A stretch of DNA of 64,000 nt from JAHEJE01 sp965216335 (GCA_965216335.1 OZ244154.1:930001-994000); one strand, 5' to 3'; positions 55,022 to 63,841 are shown, numbered from the stretch's first letter. Translations and numbers: made by a program. The notes: generated by a model not told the origin, from the letters alone.

Positions 55022-55377
55022 TCCAGAGCCCCTTTGCGCCACTCGTAGATGAAGCCGATGGTGAGAATGCCGAGGAAGATCATCATCGACCAGAAGCCGA
55101 ACACACCGCCCTCTTTCAGAGTGATCGCCCAGGGAAACAGAAACGCCACTTCAAGATCGAAGATGATGAACAGGATGGCGACCAGATAGAACCGCACATC
55201 GAACTTCATGCGGGCATCGTCGAAGGCGTCGAATCCGCATTCGTAGGCCGACAGTTTCTCCGCATCCGGGTTGTTCACCGCAACGATGAACGGCGCCACC
55301 ATCAGCGCCAGGGCAATCACCGCCGCGATCCCCATGAAGATGACGATCGGCAGGTAGTCCATCAGCAATTCTTGCAT
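55012..55377 (-). CDS. nuoA: NADH-quinone oxidoreductase subunit A
   Basis: 121 aa, three helices. Signature YECGFDAFDDARMKFDVRFYLVAILFIIFDLEVAFLFPW. First gene of the nuo operon; the promoter must lie in 55378-55600, shared with the divergent PilZ gene. Confidence 0.96.
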   Translation of the reverse strand: MQELLMDYLPIVIFMGIAAVIALALMVAPFIVAVNNPDAEKLSAYECGFDAFDDARMKFDVRFYLVAILFIIFDLEVAFLFPWAITLKEGGVFGFWSMMIFLGILTIGFIYEWRKGALEWD

Positions 55378-55539
55378 GTTGCCACCCTCTCAAATCCTGC
55401 AGGCCGCCGCCCCCGAAGGGCCTGTTCAGACTCTCGCCCCCGGTCGTAGCGCACTGCACAATTGTTCGCAAGGCTTTGCGGACGGTGCGGGCGAGATTTC
55501 CGCACTAGAGCGCTGTCAGAGCGTCTGGAACCGTTCCAT

Positions 55540-55554
55540 TTAACCCTGTCTTTA
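55540..55554 (+). promoter_or_regulatory. CtrA-like box upstream of the PilZ gene
   Basis: TTAACCCTGTCTTTA is TTAA-N7-TTTA, one base off the CtrA consensus TTAA-N7-TTAA. It is 55 bp before the PilZ ATG. Chance matches of this quality are common, so this is tentative. Confidence 0.3.
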
Positions 55555-55608
55555 CGCCCCGTGCTGTAGGTTTTCCCGAAGACCTCAATCTAGCTAGAAA
55601 ACGCAACA

Positions 55609-56208
55609 ATGGCACACGCGCTCGAAAACACGTCTGAACAAGCCAGCTCGCCCTCGAATGGCGGCGGTTTAATCCTGTTTGGCCGTTTCATGTTGCCGGA
55701 CATGACCGAGCATCCCTGCCAGGTCGCAAAGCTGTCGTTGAGCAAGGCGGTTCTGCTGTCCGACCTCGACGTGCCCGCCGGCGTTCAGGTTGTCGCCTAC
55801 ATCGAGGATGTCGGCAGGATCGAGGGCAAGATCACCGCGCACATTCCCGGCGGTTTCGAAATCGGCTTTGAATTAAATGACGCCCGCCGCGAGCGCTTTA
55901 AACAGCGCCTGGTTGCCCTGCGGGACATGTCCAGCGGCAGCTCCGTGAACAATCGCCGCCATCCGCGGTTCGAACCTGCCGACACAAAATCTCAACTCGC
56001 CCTGCCCGATGGCCGCGTCTATGCCTGCGAGGTGCAGGACATTTCCCTGTCGGGCGCCGCGATCACCACCGATATCCTGCCGTCCCTCGGGACAACGGTG
56101 ATGCTCGGTAAGATGTCCGGCCGGGTTGTCCGCTATCTGCCGAACGGCCTGGCGATCGAGTTCACAAAGCAACTGGATCAGCAGACCCTGCACGCCCAGA
56201 TCCGATAA
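55609..56208 (+). CDS. PilZ-domain protein, two PilZ-like units
   Basis: 199 aa. The C-terminal PilZ (about residues 112-195) has the c-di-GMP signature RRHPRFEP and DISLSGAAI. The N-terminal half (20-105) has a PilZ-like strand pattern (FMLPDMTEHPCQVAKLSLSKAVLLS) but lacks RxxxR, so is probably non-binding. A soluble effector of c-di-GMP; partner unknown. Divergent from nuoA. Confidence 0.8.
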   Translation: MAHALENTSEQASSPSNGGGLILFGRFMLPDMTEHPCQVAKLSLSKAVLLSDLDVPAGVQVVAYIEDVGRIEGKITAHIPGGFEIGFELNDARRERFKQRLVALRDMSSGSSVNNRRHPRFEPADTKSQLALPDGRVYACEVQDISLSGAAITTDILPSLGTTVMLGKMSGRVVRYLPNGLAIEFTKQLDQQTLHAQIR

Positions 56209-56542
56209 GTCCCTGACCAGGACTTGTGGTAACGGCCGGTCTTTCGCCGGCAATCATCCCAATTGATCCCACGCCTTCGTCCTCATCGGACATCGCCGGC
56301 GCGCAGCGGGCTGGAAAGTGCGGCTGCTGGGTCTGACTCATGGCCTGGCGAAAAACCGGCGTCATCTCAACGCATCACACACGCCAAAAAAGCCCAAAAC
56401 GCCTATGCCGCCGGCATTACCAGTTGTTCATGATTAACGGATTTTCCGTCGTTTACCGACAGTTCGACCGGTTCACTTATCTGAATCGCAAATTCTCCCC
56501 CGTATGGTGCCTGCAACGAAACAAAGAGTTCGGGGCGTCGAT
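56209..56542. other. 334-bp intergenic region
   Basis: A weak AAGTCC/GGACTT stem and a GCCGG/CCGGC stem follow the PilZ stop and may end transcription. No gene seen. Confidence 0.4.
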
Positions 56543-57196
56543 ATGGGTAGAGTTGGAGGACTGAAGGGAGCAGCGATTGCCTTTGCGGCAATTTGCCTGT
56601 CCGCACCCGCAGCAACGGCCTACGACACCGTCGCCAAGACCGTCAATTACCACAACGGCCCGGTCTTCACCCCGGTTTATGGCAACACTTCACCGCCGAT
56701 CGGGTATGTCGACTATTGCGCCCGCCACAGCGAGGAATGCCGCGTACTGGGCAACGCCAGCGTCACATCCGTCATCCTGACGGCACAGCGTTGGCAGCAG
56801 CTCATCGACGTCAATGCCTATGTCAACGCCAAGATCGCCCCGGTCAGCGACCTTGAGCAATATGCCGCGCCCGAGCACTGGACAATGCCCGAGCATGCCG
56901 GCGACTGCGAAGACTACGTATTGCTGAAGAAGCGCTACCTGGAAGGCTTGGGCTTTGCGCCTGAAACCATGCTGATCACCGTCGTGCTCGACGAAACCGG
57001 ACTTGGCCATGCGGTGCTGACCGTGAAGACCGACGCCGGCGACTTCATTCTCGACAACCGGCGCGACGAGGTCCGCCGCTGGAGCGAGACCCGTTATCAG
57101 TTCCTCAAGCGTCAGTCCCAGGCCAATCCGAATGTCTGGGTTTCGCTGACCACGAAACAGAGCCGCCGCGGCCAGTTTGTCTCTGGAGGCAACTGA
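56543..57196 (+). CDS. Transglutaminase-like cysteine peptidase (BTLCP/LapG-like)
   Basis: 217 aa, periplasmic. Signal peptide GLKGAAIAFAAICLSAPAATA at the N-terminus. Catalytic triad seen as Cys in AGDCEDYVLLKK, His in GHAVLTVKT and Asp in FILDNRRDEV. LapG members cleave surface adhesins under c-di-GMP control. No LapD-like gene is visible, but a PilZ protein is the neighbour. ATG 56543 fits the signal peptide; earlier starts are unlikely. Confidence 0.85.
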   Translation: MGRVGGLKGAAIAFAAICLSAPAATAYDTVAKTVNYHNGPVFTPVYGNTSPPIGYVDYCARHSEECRVLGNASVTSVILTAQRWQQLIDVNAYVNAKIAPVSDLEQYAAPEHWTMPEHAGDCEDYVLLKKRYLEGLGFAPETMLITVVLDETGLGHAVLTVKTDAGDFILDNRRDEVRRWSETRYQFLKRQSQANPNVWVSLTTKQSRRGQFVSGGN

Positions 57197-57272
57197 CGAG
57201 CGGCGAAATGACACAATAGAGTTTACTGGCCCGGTCGGCGTCCCCCTCCCCATCCCCACCAGACCGGGTCAC

Positions 57273-57315
57273 GGGCCGATCTTGATCCCACCCAAGATCG
57301 GCCCACCCCTTTTTT
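57273..57315 (+). terminator. Strong rho-independent terminator
   Basis: GGGCCGATCTTG pairs perfectly with CAAGATCGGCCC over an 8-base loop, followed by ACCCC and six T. Placed 77 bases after the peptidase stop and between convergent genes; the T-run serves the plus strand. Confidence 0.9.
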
Positions 57316-57346
57316 GGCTAGAGATTTTTTGCCAATGCCGCTGGCA

Positions 57347-57877
57347 TCAATCGATGCTCTCAAGTCCGTCGATGTAGATCTTCTGCTTTCTGACATAGAT
57401 ATCGGCCGCTCCCGCCAGCGCGGCGGACTGCTCTTTGCTCAGCGTCTTCACCACCTTGCCCGGCATGCCCACAACCAGCGACCGCGGCGGAATTTGCTTG
57501 CCCTCGGGCACCAGCGCATTGGCGCCGACAATACTGCCGGCCCCGATCACCGCGCCGTTCAGTACGGTCGCCCCCATGCCGATCAACGCGCCATCCTCGA
57601 TGGTGCAGCCATGCAGCGTGGCGCTGTGCCCGACGGTGACACCGCGACCGATGGTCAGCGGGAAGCCCATGTCCGTGTGCAGCACGCAGCAGTCCTGAAT
57701 GTTGCTCTGATGACCGATGTGAATGAGTTCGTTGTCGCCGCGCAGAACGGCCCCGAACCACACGCTGGCCTCTTCCTCCAGCCTGACCCGGCCAATGACA
57801 CTGGCATCGGGCGCAATCCAATAGGCACCGTCGGCCGGCAATTGCGGGCGCTCGCCCTTCAGCCCATAGATCGCCAT
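57347..57877 (-). CDS. Gamma carbonic anhydrase-family protein
   Basis: 176 aa left-handed beta-helix built of hexapeptide repeats (IGHQSNIQD, IGRGVTVGHSATLHGC, IGMGATVLNGAVIGAGSIVGANALV). The His residues of the Zn site appear in GHQSN, LHTDMGFP and GHSATLHG. Could be a true carbonic anhydrase or an acyl-CoA-linked relative. ATG 57877 has AAAGGAAA upstream. Confidence 0.85.
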   Translation of the reverse strand: MAIYGLKGERPQLPADGAYWIAPDASVIGRVRLEEEASVWFGAVLRGDNELIHIGHQSNIQDCCVLHTDMGFPLTIGRGVTVGHSATLHGCTIEDGALIGMGATVLNGAVIGAGSIVGANALVPEGKQIPPRSLVVGMPGKVVKTLSKEQSAALAGAADIYVRKQKIYIDGLESID

Positions 57878-57920
57878 AGGCTTTCCTTTTTTCAAATCCA
57901 ACAATGATCGGAAAGGCAAA

Positions 57921-58229
57921 CTAGCCGACGAGCCCGAGGCTCACAAGCACCACGACCCCGTGCACGAAACACAGGGCGACGGCCATCGCCAGGCACGGCA
58001 GCGCCACGAAACCCCTGCCCCGTTGCTGCAGCGCCGACAGGCCGACCTCGGCCAGCAGCACCGGCGCGCAGGCTGCCACGCACACCCCGCGCAAAGGCGC
58101 CAGAACGCCCGGCTGCAACAGCAGCGACAGCTTCGGAGAGTGGCCACTGACAAGCGTCCAAAGGGCGCGTACAACCCCGGCGCTGACAAAGCCGCACAGG
58201 CAGATCACGATGAACTGGTACAACGTCAT
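57921..58229 (-). CDS. Small membrane protein of unknown function
   Basis: 102 aa with three likely helices (residues 4-28, 42-65, 76-101). Gly/Val/Leu-rich, no charged motif. It resembles a short membrane family seen in Rhizobiales (DUF6949-like), which I cannot confirm. Followed after 43 bp by the gamma carbonic anhydrase gene on the same strand. Confidence 0.55.
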   Translation of the reverse strand: MTLYQFIVICLCGFVSAGVVRALWTLVSGHSPKLSLLLQPGVLAPLRGVCVAACAPVLLAEVGLSALQQRGRGFVALPCLAMAVALCFVHGVVVLVSLGLVG

Positions 58230-58320
58230 GGCTCAGGGCGCGCCTTTTCTTGAACGGCCCATTTCGGGACCGCTGGCTCTGCAATGACATCCACGGAGCA
58301 ATCGCTGTGCCAGTTGCCGG

Positions 58321-58604
58321 CTAGAGCACTTTCCGATCATATGGGATCACTTGATGGAGCCAAATTCGCTCATATGGCAGGCGCGGTGCGCGGGCGCGAT
58401 GCGGTGCATCGGGCAAGCGCCGTGGGCGCACCAGATGGGCGAATTTGGCCCACCGAAGGCCGGGTTTCCGCGCCTCCAGCCTGTCCCCGCGAAGGCGGGG
58501 ATCGTTATGCTTCGCTTATGGCCAACCAGGCCATGGCGCAAAGCATGCCTAGCCAGCAGACGCGGAAACCCGGTCAAGTGATCCCATATGATCGGAAAGT
58601 GCTT
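58321..58604. repeat. MITE-like element, copy 3
   Basis: Left end CTAGAGCACTTTCCGATCAT and right end ATGATCGGAAAGTGCTT are inverted; about 34 bases match. It runs opposite to copy 1 at 944-1210, with a shared interior and an extra CCCCGCGAAGGCGGGG hairpin. The right outer edge has lost CTAG (CTTG). Adjacent to the IS110 insertion. Confidence 0.8.
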
Positions 58605-59765
58605 GTCTTATGATTTTGCCATCGTTCAGTGCAAGAAGGAACCGCTGCTGGCGAGACGACACTCGCCGGGCAGCGGCAGGGGACGGATCGCGAATGTGCT
58701 GGCCGTTTGACGGGCCGGGCTAGAGTGTGATCACCCCTGTCTTTTCCCTGCGGCCTGAACGGATACCCGGGACTTGCGGCCCGGATGACAAGCATAGGAC
58801 ACGGAAAAGATGACCCATACTATCATCGGTATCGATATCTCGAAAGACCATCTCGACGTTCACCGCCTGCCTGATGGGACCAGCATCAGGTTCGCCAACT
58901 CGAAACAGGGCCACAGGTCACTGATCGAATGGATGCGGGCCGGTAAGGTCGAACGCGTTGTGTTTGAACCGACAGGTGCTTATCACCGTAATCTGGAGCG
59001 TTGCCTGGTTGAGGCCGGCATCAGCCATGCCAAGGTCAACCCCCGTCGAGCCCGCCGGTTCGCCGAGGCCGCCGGCACCCTGGTCAAGACCGACAAGGTC
59101 GACGCTATGATGCTGGCCCGGTTCGGGGCCGTGCTCGAGCCGCAGGCAACCGTGACCCGCAGCCAGACCATTGAAGCTCTCGGCGAACTGGTTGCGGCCC
59201 GGCGTGCCCTGGTCAAGGACAGGACCGCAGCCAAGAACCGCCGCCACAATCTCTCATCAGCCTTGCTCAAAACACAGGCAAGACGGCGCCTGAAACAGAT
59301 CGAGGCCGACATCAAGGCCATCGATGGCGAATGCCGCAGGCGCGTCGAAGCAGATCAGGCTCTGCAGGCCCGGCTTGCCATCCTGTTGTCCATTCCCGGC
59401 ATCGGTGAAGTCACCGCCATGACCATGCTGGCTGAAATGCCGGAGCTTGGAACCATGCACAAACGACAGGCCGCCTCACTGGCAGGCCTGGCACCCGTCA
59501 CACGTCAGTCGGGCAAATGGTGCGGCAACAGCTTCATCCAGGGCGGCAGACAACATGTCCGCCAGGCGCTCTACATGCCGGCATTGGTCGCCGTGCGCTT
59601 CAATCATCAACTCAAAACCAAATACCAGGCTCTCATCGACGCCGGAAAACCCTGCAAAGTCGCAATCACCGCAATCATGCGAAAGCTCATCACAATCGCC
59701 AACGCCCTAATCCGCGACAACCGAAATTGGACCGAAGCCAACTCTTGACCAACACGGATACTCTA
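58605..59765 (+). mobile_element. IS110-family insertion, ends not resolved
   Basis: One DEDD transposase gene with about 200 bases of non-coding DNA upstream. IS110 elements lack obvious inverted repeats, so exact ends are unknown; the right end is near CTAG at 59763. In this family the upstream non-coding part encodes the bridge RNA that pairs donor and target. Confidence 0.6.
58810..59748 (+). CDS. IS110-family transposase
   Basis: 312 aa, complete. N-terminal RuvC-like DEDD domain: IIGIDISKDHLDVHRL (Asp), FEPTGAYHRNLE (Glu) and KTDKVDAMMLAR (Asp pair). C-terminal transposase_20 domain: LLSIPGIGEVTAMTMLAEM...QAASLAGLAPVTRQSGKW, with the catalytic Ser region GGRQHVRQALYMPAL. No frameshift, so probably active. 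Confidence 0.92.
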   Translation: MTHTIIGIDISKDHLDVHRLPDGTSIRFANSKQGHRSLIEWMRAGKVERVVFEPTGAYHRNLERCLVEAGISHAKVNPRRARRFAEAAGTLVKTDKVDAMMLARFGAVLEPQATVTRSQTIEALGELVAARRALVKDRTAAKNRRHNLSSALLKTQARRRLKQIEADIKAIDGECRRRVEADQALQARLAILLSIPGIGEVTAMTMLAEMPELGTMHKRQAASLAGLAPVTRQSGKWCGNSFIQGGRQHVRQALYMPALVAVRFNHQLKTKYQALIDAGKPCKVAITAIMRKLITIANALIRDNRNWTEANS

Positions 59766-60601
59766 GGGTCTGTGGGGAATCAGGATTCCCAAATCAGTTG
59801 ATTTGTGATTCAGACTTCCTTTTGAGGAGGTTTTGATGATCCGGACAGTATTGACTGACACTCAATGGGCCAAGATCGAGCCGCACTGCTTGGGCAAGAA
59901 GTCTGACCCTGGGCGCAGCGGGACCAACAACCGTCTTTTTCTCGAAGCGGTGCTGTGGAAGGCGCGTACAAGCAGCCCGTGGCGTGACTTGCCAGAAGCC
60001 TTTGGTAACTGGAGTACGGTATTTCGCCGGTTTCGCGACTGGTCTGCAGCCGGCGTCTTTGAACGCATATTCGAGGCGGTCTCAGACGACCCCGACATGG
60101 AATATGTCATGATCGATGCAACGATAGTCCCGGTTCATCGTCATGGACATGGCGCTAAAGGGGGACTCAAAGCCAGGCGATAGGCAAATCGAAAGGTGGC
60201 TGGACGACAAAGATCCTCGCCTTGACAGATGCTTTGGGTAATCTCGTGCGCTTCGGTCTGCTGCCAGGAAACCGATATGATACCATCGGTGTTGCACCGC
60301 TCATTCACGGCCTTAACTTTGATGCTGTGTTGGCAGACAAGGCCTTCGACAGCAATTGGATCATTGAAGAGCTGGATGAGCGCGGAGCGGTGATCTGCAT
60401 CTCGCAACGGCCGCAGCGAAAGCACCCATTGCAGATCGATCTGGAAATCTACAAGTGGCGCCACCTGATCGAAAACTTCTTCTGCAAACTCAAGGAATTC
60501 AAGGGCATCGCTATGAGGTCTGAAAAAACGGACACACACTACACATCGATGATCTATGCCTGTGCTGCCGTCATAAACTCAAGATGAATCCCCACAAGCC
60601 C
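59766..60601 (+). mobile_element. IS5-family (IS427-like) insertion sequence
   Basis: 836 bp. Left inverted repeat GGGTCTGTGGGGAATCA and right TGAATCCCCACAAGCCC match at 14 of 17 positions. TA stands on both outer sides (59764-59765 and 60602-60603), within CTAG on each side, fitting a TA target duplication. It is directly downstream of the IS110 gene. Confidence 0.85.
59833..60587 (+). CDS. IS5-family transposase, two frames joined by -1 frameshift
   Basis: orfA (59833-60183, 116 aa) carries the first catalytic Asp (MIDATIVPVHRH). orfB, one frame back, carries the second (DAVLADKAFDS) and the Glu (KWRHLIENFF) and ends at 60587. The junction is the slippery run AAAGGGGG at 60157-60164; a -1 slip joins AKGG to QAIGKSKGGWTTK, restoring the family sequence. 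Programmed frameshifting is usual in this group, so the element is likely functional. Confidence 0.85.
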
Positions 60602-60720
60602 TAGGCGGTTCGATGCTGTCGCACTACGGTTTGTTTTGGTTTATGCTCGCCCGCGCAGTACCAGTGCAGGTCCGGATGCAGCCAAAGACGCATTGGTGAC
60701 AGGATCAGGGGCAGGTTGGC

Positions 60721-61473
60721 ATGGCCAAAGTACCGGATTGGTATCAATCGCGGAACCGCAAGGTGCGTGAGCGCTCGCTGACCGCACTGTTCGGCATTGT
60801 GCTGGCGATATTCGTCGGCCTGTCCGGCATCGTGTTTGCCTACTACTTCCTGCCCGACTCAGCCGGTCTTTCGGTGCTTGATGAACGCAACAGCGATCCT
60901 GACCGGCTGGTGTTCATCGAATTCGAGGACAGCGAGATCGTCGTACCGGCCAACCTGATTTCCCGGATCAAGTCGCGGACCCTGCGCGGCGTGCAGCAGA
61001 TCGATCTTCAGTTCGCATGGCCCTACGCGCCCGGTGCCCCGGCGGTCAAACCGGAAGACATCAAGGACTATTCGAACTATGTCCTGGTCAGCATTATCAG
61101 GCGGCCTGAGGGTTTCAGCGACCAGGAAAGGTTCGACAAGATTTACAAGACCTACTTTGCCGGCTCACCGCGCCCCTCCGTCAGCAACCTGTGGCACTAC
61201 GCCTTCCTGCCGCAATCGCCTTATGCCAGCATCGATCTCTATCTAGGCCAGCTGCAAAAGGACTCCGTGTTCATAACCTGCGCCAAGGAGGCCTCAAGCC
61301 TCGGCCCGCGCCTGTGCGAACGCCTGATCTCCGTCAACGACCGGCTCACCCTTCGCTACCGCTTTGCCTTCGAACACCTGCGCGACTGGCACCGCATCGA
61401 AGCGACGATCGGCCAGATCATCAACCAGGTCTTTCACTTCAAGGCAAACGGCACAGCCGGCAGCGACAGCTAG
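60721..61473 (+). CDS. Membrane-anchored protein of unknown function
   Basis: 250 aa. A basic N-terminus is followed by one helix (about residues 23-43, FGIVLAIFVGLSGIVFAYYF); the rest is outside or periplasmic. There are two Cys late in the chain (ITCAKE, RLCERL). No family recognised. ATG after AGGGGCAGG. It starts about 120 bp after the IS5 insertion, whose arrival may have altered its promoter. Confidence 0.65.
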   Translation: MAKVPDWYQSRNRKVRERSLTALFGIVLAIFVGLSGIVFAYYFLPDSAGLSVLDERNSDPDRLVFIEFEDSEIVVPANLISRIKSRTLRGVQQIDLQFAWPYAPGAPAVKPEDIKDYSNYVLVSIIRRPEGFSDQERFDKIYKTYFAGSPRPSVSNLWHYAFLPQSPYASIDLYLGQLQKDSVFITCAKEASSLGPRLCERLISVNDRLTLRYRFAFEHLRDWHRIEATIGQIINQVFHFKANGTAGSDS

Positions 61474-61489
61474 GCACAGGCCGCCGGCA

Positions 61490-61705
61490 TCAGTCCTCCA
61501 GATCGAAGTCGAGGATGGCCATCTGGAACGAATAGGACAGATCGTCGGGGTCCTCATCGTCGCGGAACACCACGCCGATAAACTCATCGCCGATATAGAC
61601 TTCCGCCGAATCGTCCTTCTGCGGACGCTTGCGCACCGATAGGGCGCTGTTTTCGAACTTGGTGCGGAAGAAATTCGTCAGCTTTCGGATTTCGTCTGGC
61701 GACAT
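61490..61705 (-). CDS. DUF3126 family protein
   Basis: 71 aa. Matches the short alphaproteobacterial DUF3126 family: MSPDEIRKLTNFFRTKFENS, RPQKDDSAEVYIGDEFIGVVFRDDEDPDDLSYSF. Function unknown. ATG 61705 fits the family; an upstream in-frame start is not needed. It usually travels next to cysE, as here (184 bp). Confidence 0.88.
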   Translation of the reverse strand: MSPDEIRKLTNFFRTKFENSALSVRKRPQKDDSAEVYIGDEFIGVVFRDDEDPDDLSYSFQMAILDFDLED

Positions 61706-61840
61706 GGGTTTTCGGTCCCCTGCATGAAATTTGGCCGGCCACCGGTCGGCGGCGCGTCGTGGCATCGTCTAACGCGAGAACGCCGGCCCGCACAAGGCCT
61801 GTCGGGCAACAATCCGCAAATGGCCGGTCCGCGAAGCTGC

Positions 61841-61861
61841 AAAACCCCGAAGGAGGTTTTT
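61841..61861 (-). terminator. Terminator after cysE
   Basis: AAAACCTC pairs with GGGGTTTT around a CTTC loop on the minus strand, 28 bases after the cysE stop. The A and T flanks let it work in either direction. Confidence 0.75.
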
Positions 61862-61889
61862 GAGGGCTGTGCCGTTTCAAAACGTACTC

Positions 61890-62735
61890 TCAGCACTCCG
61901 GCGGTTCGACCGTGTCGAAGGTCTGATCCATCGACGTGGCCGGCTCGGCGCATCCGGCATAGCCAACGACCTTGGCCGGCACTCCGGCGACGGTGCGGTT
62001 CGGCGGCACATCGTGCAGCACCACGGAACCGGAGGCGACACGCGAGCACTCGCCGATGCGGATATTGCCGAGCACCTTGGCGCCGGCGCCGAGCAGCACG
62101 CCGCTGCCGATCTTGGGATGGCGGTCGCCATGTTCCTTGCCGGTTCCACCGAGCGTGACGGCATGCAGCATGGAGACGTTGTCGCCGACCACTGCCGTCT
62201 CGCCGATGACGATGGAATGGGCGTGGTCGATCATGATCCCCTGGCCGATCCTGGCCGCGGGGTGGATATCGACGCCGAACACCATGGACGAGCGGCTCTG
62301 CAGGTAGTAGGCGAAATCGTGCCGGCCCATGTTGTACAGCTGATGCGCCAGCCGGTAGGTCTGCACCGCCTGGAAACCCTTGAAATACAGGAACGGGTCG
62401 ATGTAGCGGTCACAGGCCGGGTCGCGGTCGAACACCGCCAGCACATCGGCGCGGATCGCCTCACCGATCTCCGGGTTGGCTTCGATCGCGTTGTCAAAGG
62501 CCTGAACGATCAGTTCCGCACCGATATCGGCGTTGCCCAGTCGCTGTGCCAGCCGGTGGCTGAGAGCGCATTCCAGCCGGTCGTGATTGAGAATGGAACT
62601 GAAAATCAGCCCGCCGAGACTCGGATCCGAGCGAATAACATCTTGGGCTTCCTGACGGATTCGGTACCAAACCGGATCAACCGCTTCGAGTTTGGCCGGG
62701 GAGCCTTGTGTTGCAGTTACGACATTCTGGACCAT
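61890..62735 (-). CDS. cysE: Serine O-acetyltransferase
   Basis: 281 aa. First step of cysteine synthesis from serine and acetyl-CoA. The N-terminal helical SATase domain (DPVWYRIRQEAQDVIRSDPSLGGLIFSSIL) is followed by the hexapeptide helix with DIHPAARIGQGIMIDHAHSIVIGETAVVGDN and LGGTGKEHGDRHPKIG. ATG 62735 has GGAGG five bases before it. An in-frame TTG at 62747 is less likely. Confidence 0.95.
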   Translation of the reverse strand: MVQNVVTATQGSPAKLEAVDPVWYRIRQEAQDVIRSDPSLGGLIFSSILNHDRLECALSHRLAQRLGNADIGAELIVQAFDNAIEANPEIGEAIRADVLAVFDRDPACDRYIDPFLYFKGFQAVQTYRLAHQLYNMGRHDFAYYLQSRSSMVFGVDIHPAARIGQGIMIDHAHSIVIGETAVVGDNVSMLHAVTLGGTGKEHGDRHPKIGSGVLLGAGAKVLGNIRIGECSRVASGSVVLHDVPPNRTVAGVPAKVVGYAGCAEPATSMDQTFDTVEPPEC

Positions 62736-62834
62736 GTTGTCCTCCAAGCTACCGTGCGGCCATCATACATGAATTCACCTGCACATGTGGAGATCATTGC
62801 CGCGAATGTTAAGAGCCTGAGGTGGAGATCACGC

Positions 62835-62846
62835 GTCAGTACTGAC
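62835..62846. promoter_or_regulatory. 12-bp palindrome upstream of cysE
   Basis: GTCAGTACTGAC is a perfect palindrome 100 bp upstream of the cysE ATG, and an ACTGTCAG follows at 62851. Could be an operator; no regulator is evident nearby. Confidence 0.35.
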
Positions 62847-62885
62847 TCGAACTGTCAGCAGCGGGTGGCAACTAACTGTATCAAC

Positions 62886-63788
62886 TCAGCTCTTCGCGTT
62901 CAGGTGCTCAAGGAACGTCCGCACTGCGGTGACGAACACATCGTTCCGGTCGCCGGCCACCATGTGCCGAGCATCGGAGACGTCGGCCAACTCGGCATGC
63001 GGCACCAGCGCCTTGAAGCGCGCGGCTTCTTCATCGCCGACGAGTTCGCTCTCGCGGCCGCGCACCAGCAGGACCGGCAAGGCAATGCGGCGTGCCACCT
63101 CCGACAGCACCTCGCGCACCTGGCCGGTATGCTCACTGGCGTCATTGCGTGACTCGAGAAAGCGCGGGTCCCAATGCCATCGGAAACGGCCATCGTCGCC
63201 GAGCCGCAGGTTCTTTGCCAGGCCGCTGGTGTCGCGCGGCTTGGGCCGGTGCGGCAGATAGTGTGCGATCACCTCGGCCGCCTCTTCCAGGCTGGCAAAG
63301 CCGTGTTCGGCATTGGCCGCCATGAAACCCAGGATCTTCTCGACGCCATCCTGCTTCATGTCCGGCGTGACATCGACCAGCACCAGGGCGCGGAACTGAT
63401 CCGGTGCCAGCTCACCGACCGCGATCATGCCGGCAAGACCACCGAGCGATGCCCCCACGACCACCGGTTTCTCGCCATAGTCCGCTTCGATCCGGTCGGC
63501 AACGCACACCAGATCGCGGGCAAAGGCCGGCATGGAATAATCACCTTCGGCATCCCACGCGCTGCCGCCATGGCCGCGCTGGTCGATCGACACGACATGC
63601 CAGCCGTCCGCCGCCAGCGCCTGGCCCGCCCCGGCCCAGCTGTGCCGCGTCTGCCCGCCGCCATGCAGCAACAGGGCCACGCCGCAGGCGTCTCCACGCG
63701 GTTCGAAGATGTCGGCGGTCAACGCGTTGCCGTCGGCACCGGTGAAGGTACGCTGTGCCGTTTCGCTTGAGATAACGCCGACGTCCAT
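62886..63788 (-). CDS. Alpha/beta hydrolase
   Basis: 300 aa. Oxyanion-side HGGGQTRHSW, the nucleophile elbow GASLGG (Ser), and the catalytic His in DARHMVAGDRN near the C-terminus. Many such proteins are esterases or lactonases; substrate unknown. ATG 63788. A second hydrolase gene lies just upstream on the same strand, 53 bp away. Confidence 0.85.
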   Translation of the reverse strand: MDVGVISSETAQRTFTGADGNALTADIFEPRGDACGVALLLHGGGQTRHSWAGAGQALAADGWHVVSIDQRGHGGSAWDAEGDYSMPAFARDLVCVADRIEADYGEKPVVVGASLGGLAGMIAVGELAPDQFRALVLVDVTPDMKQDGVEKILGFMAANAEHGFASLEEAAEVIAHYLPHRPKPRDTSGLAKNLRLGDDGRFRWHWDPRFLESRNDASEHTGQVREVLSEVARRIALPVLLVRGRESELVGDEEAARFKALVPHAELADVSDARHMVAGDRNDVFVTAVRTFLEHLNAKS

Positions 63789-63841
63789 GTCGCAATTGGA
63801 TCATGGACCTACGGGATGTCAAGATAACCCAAAGGCAAGGA

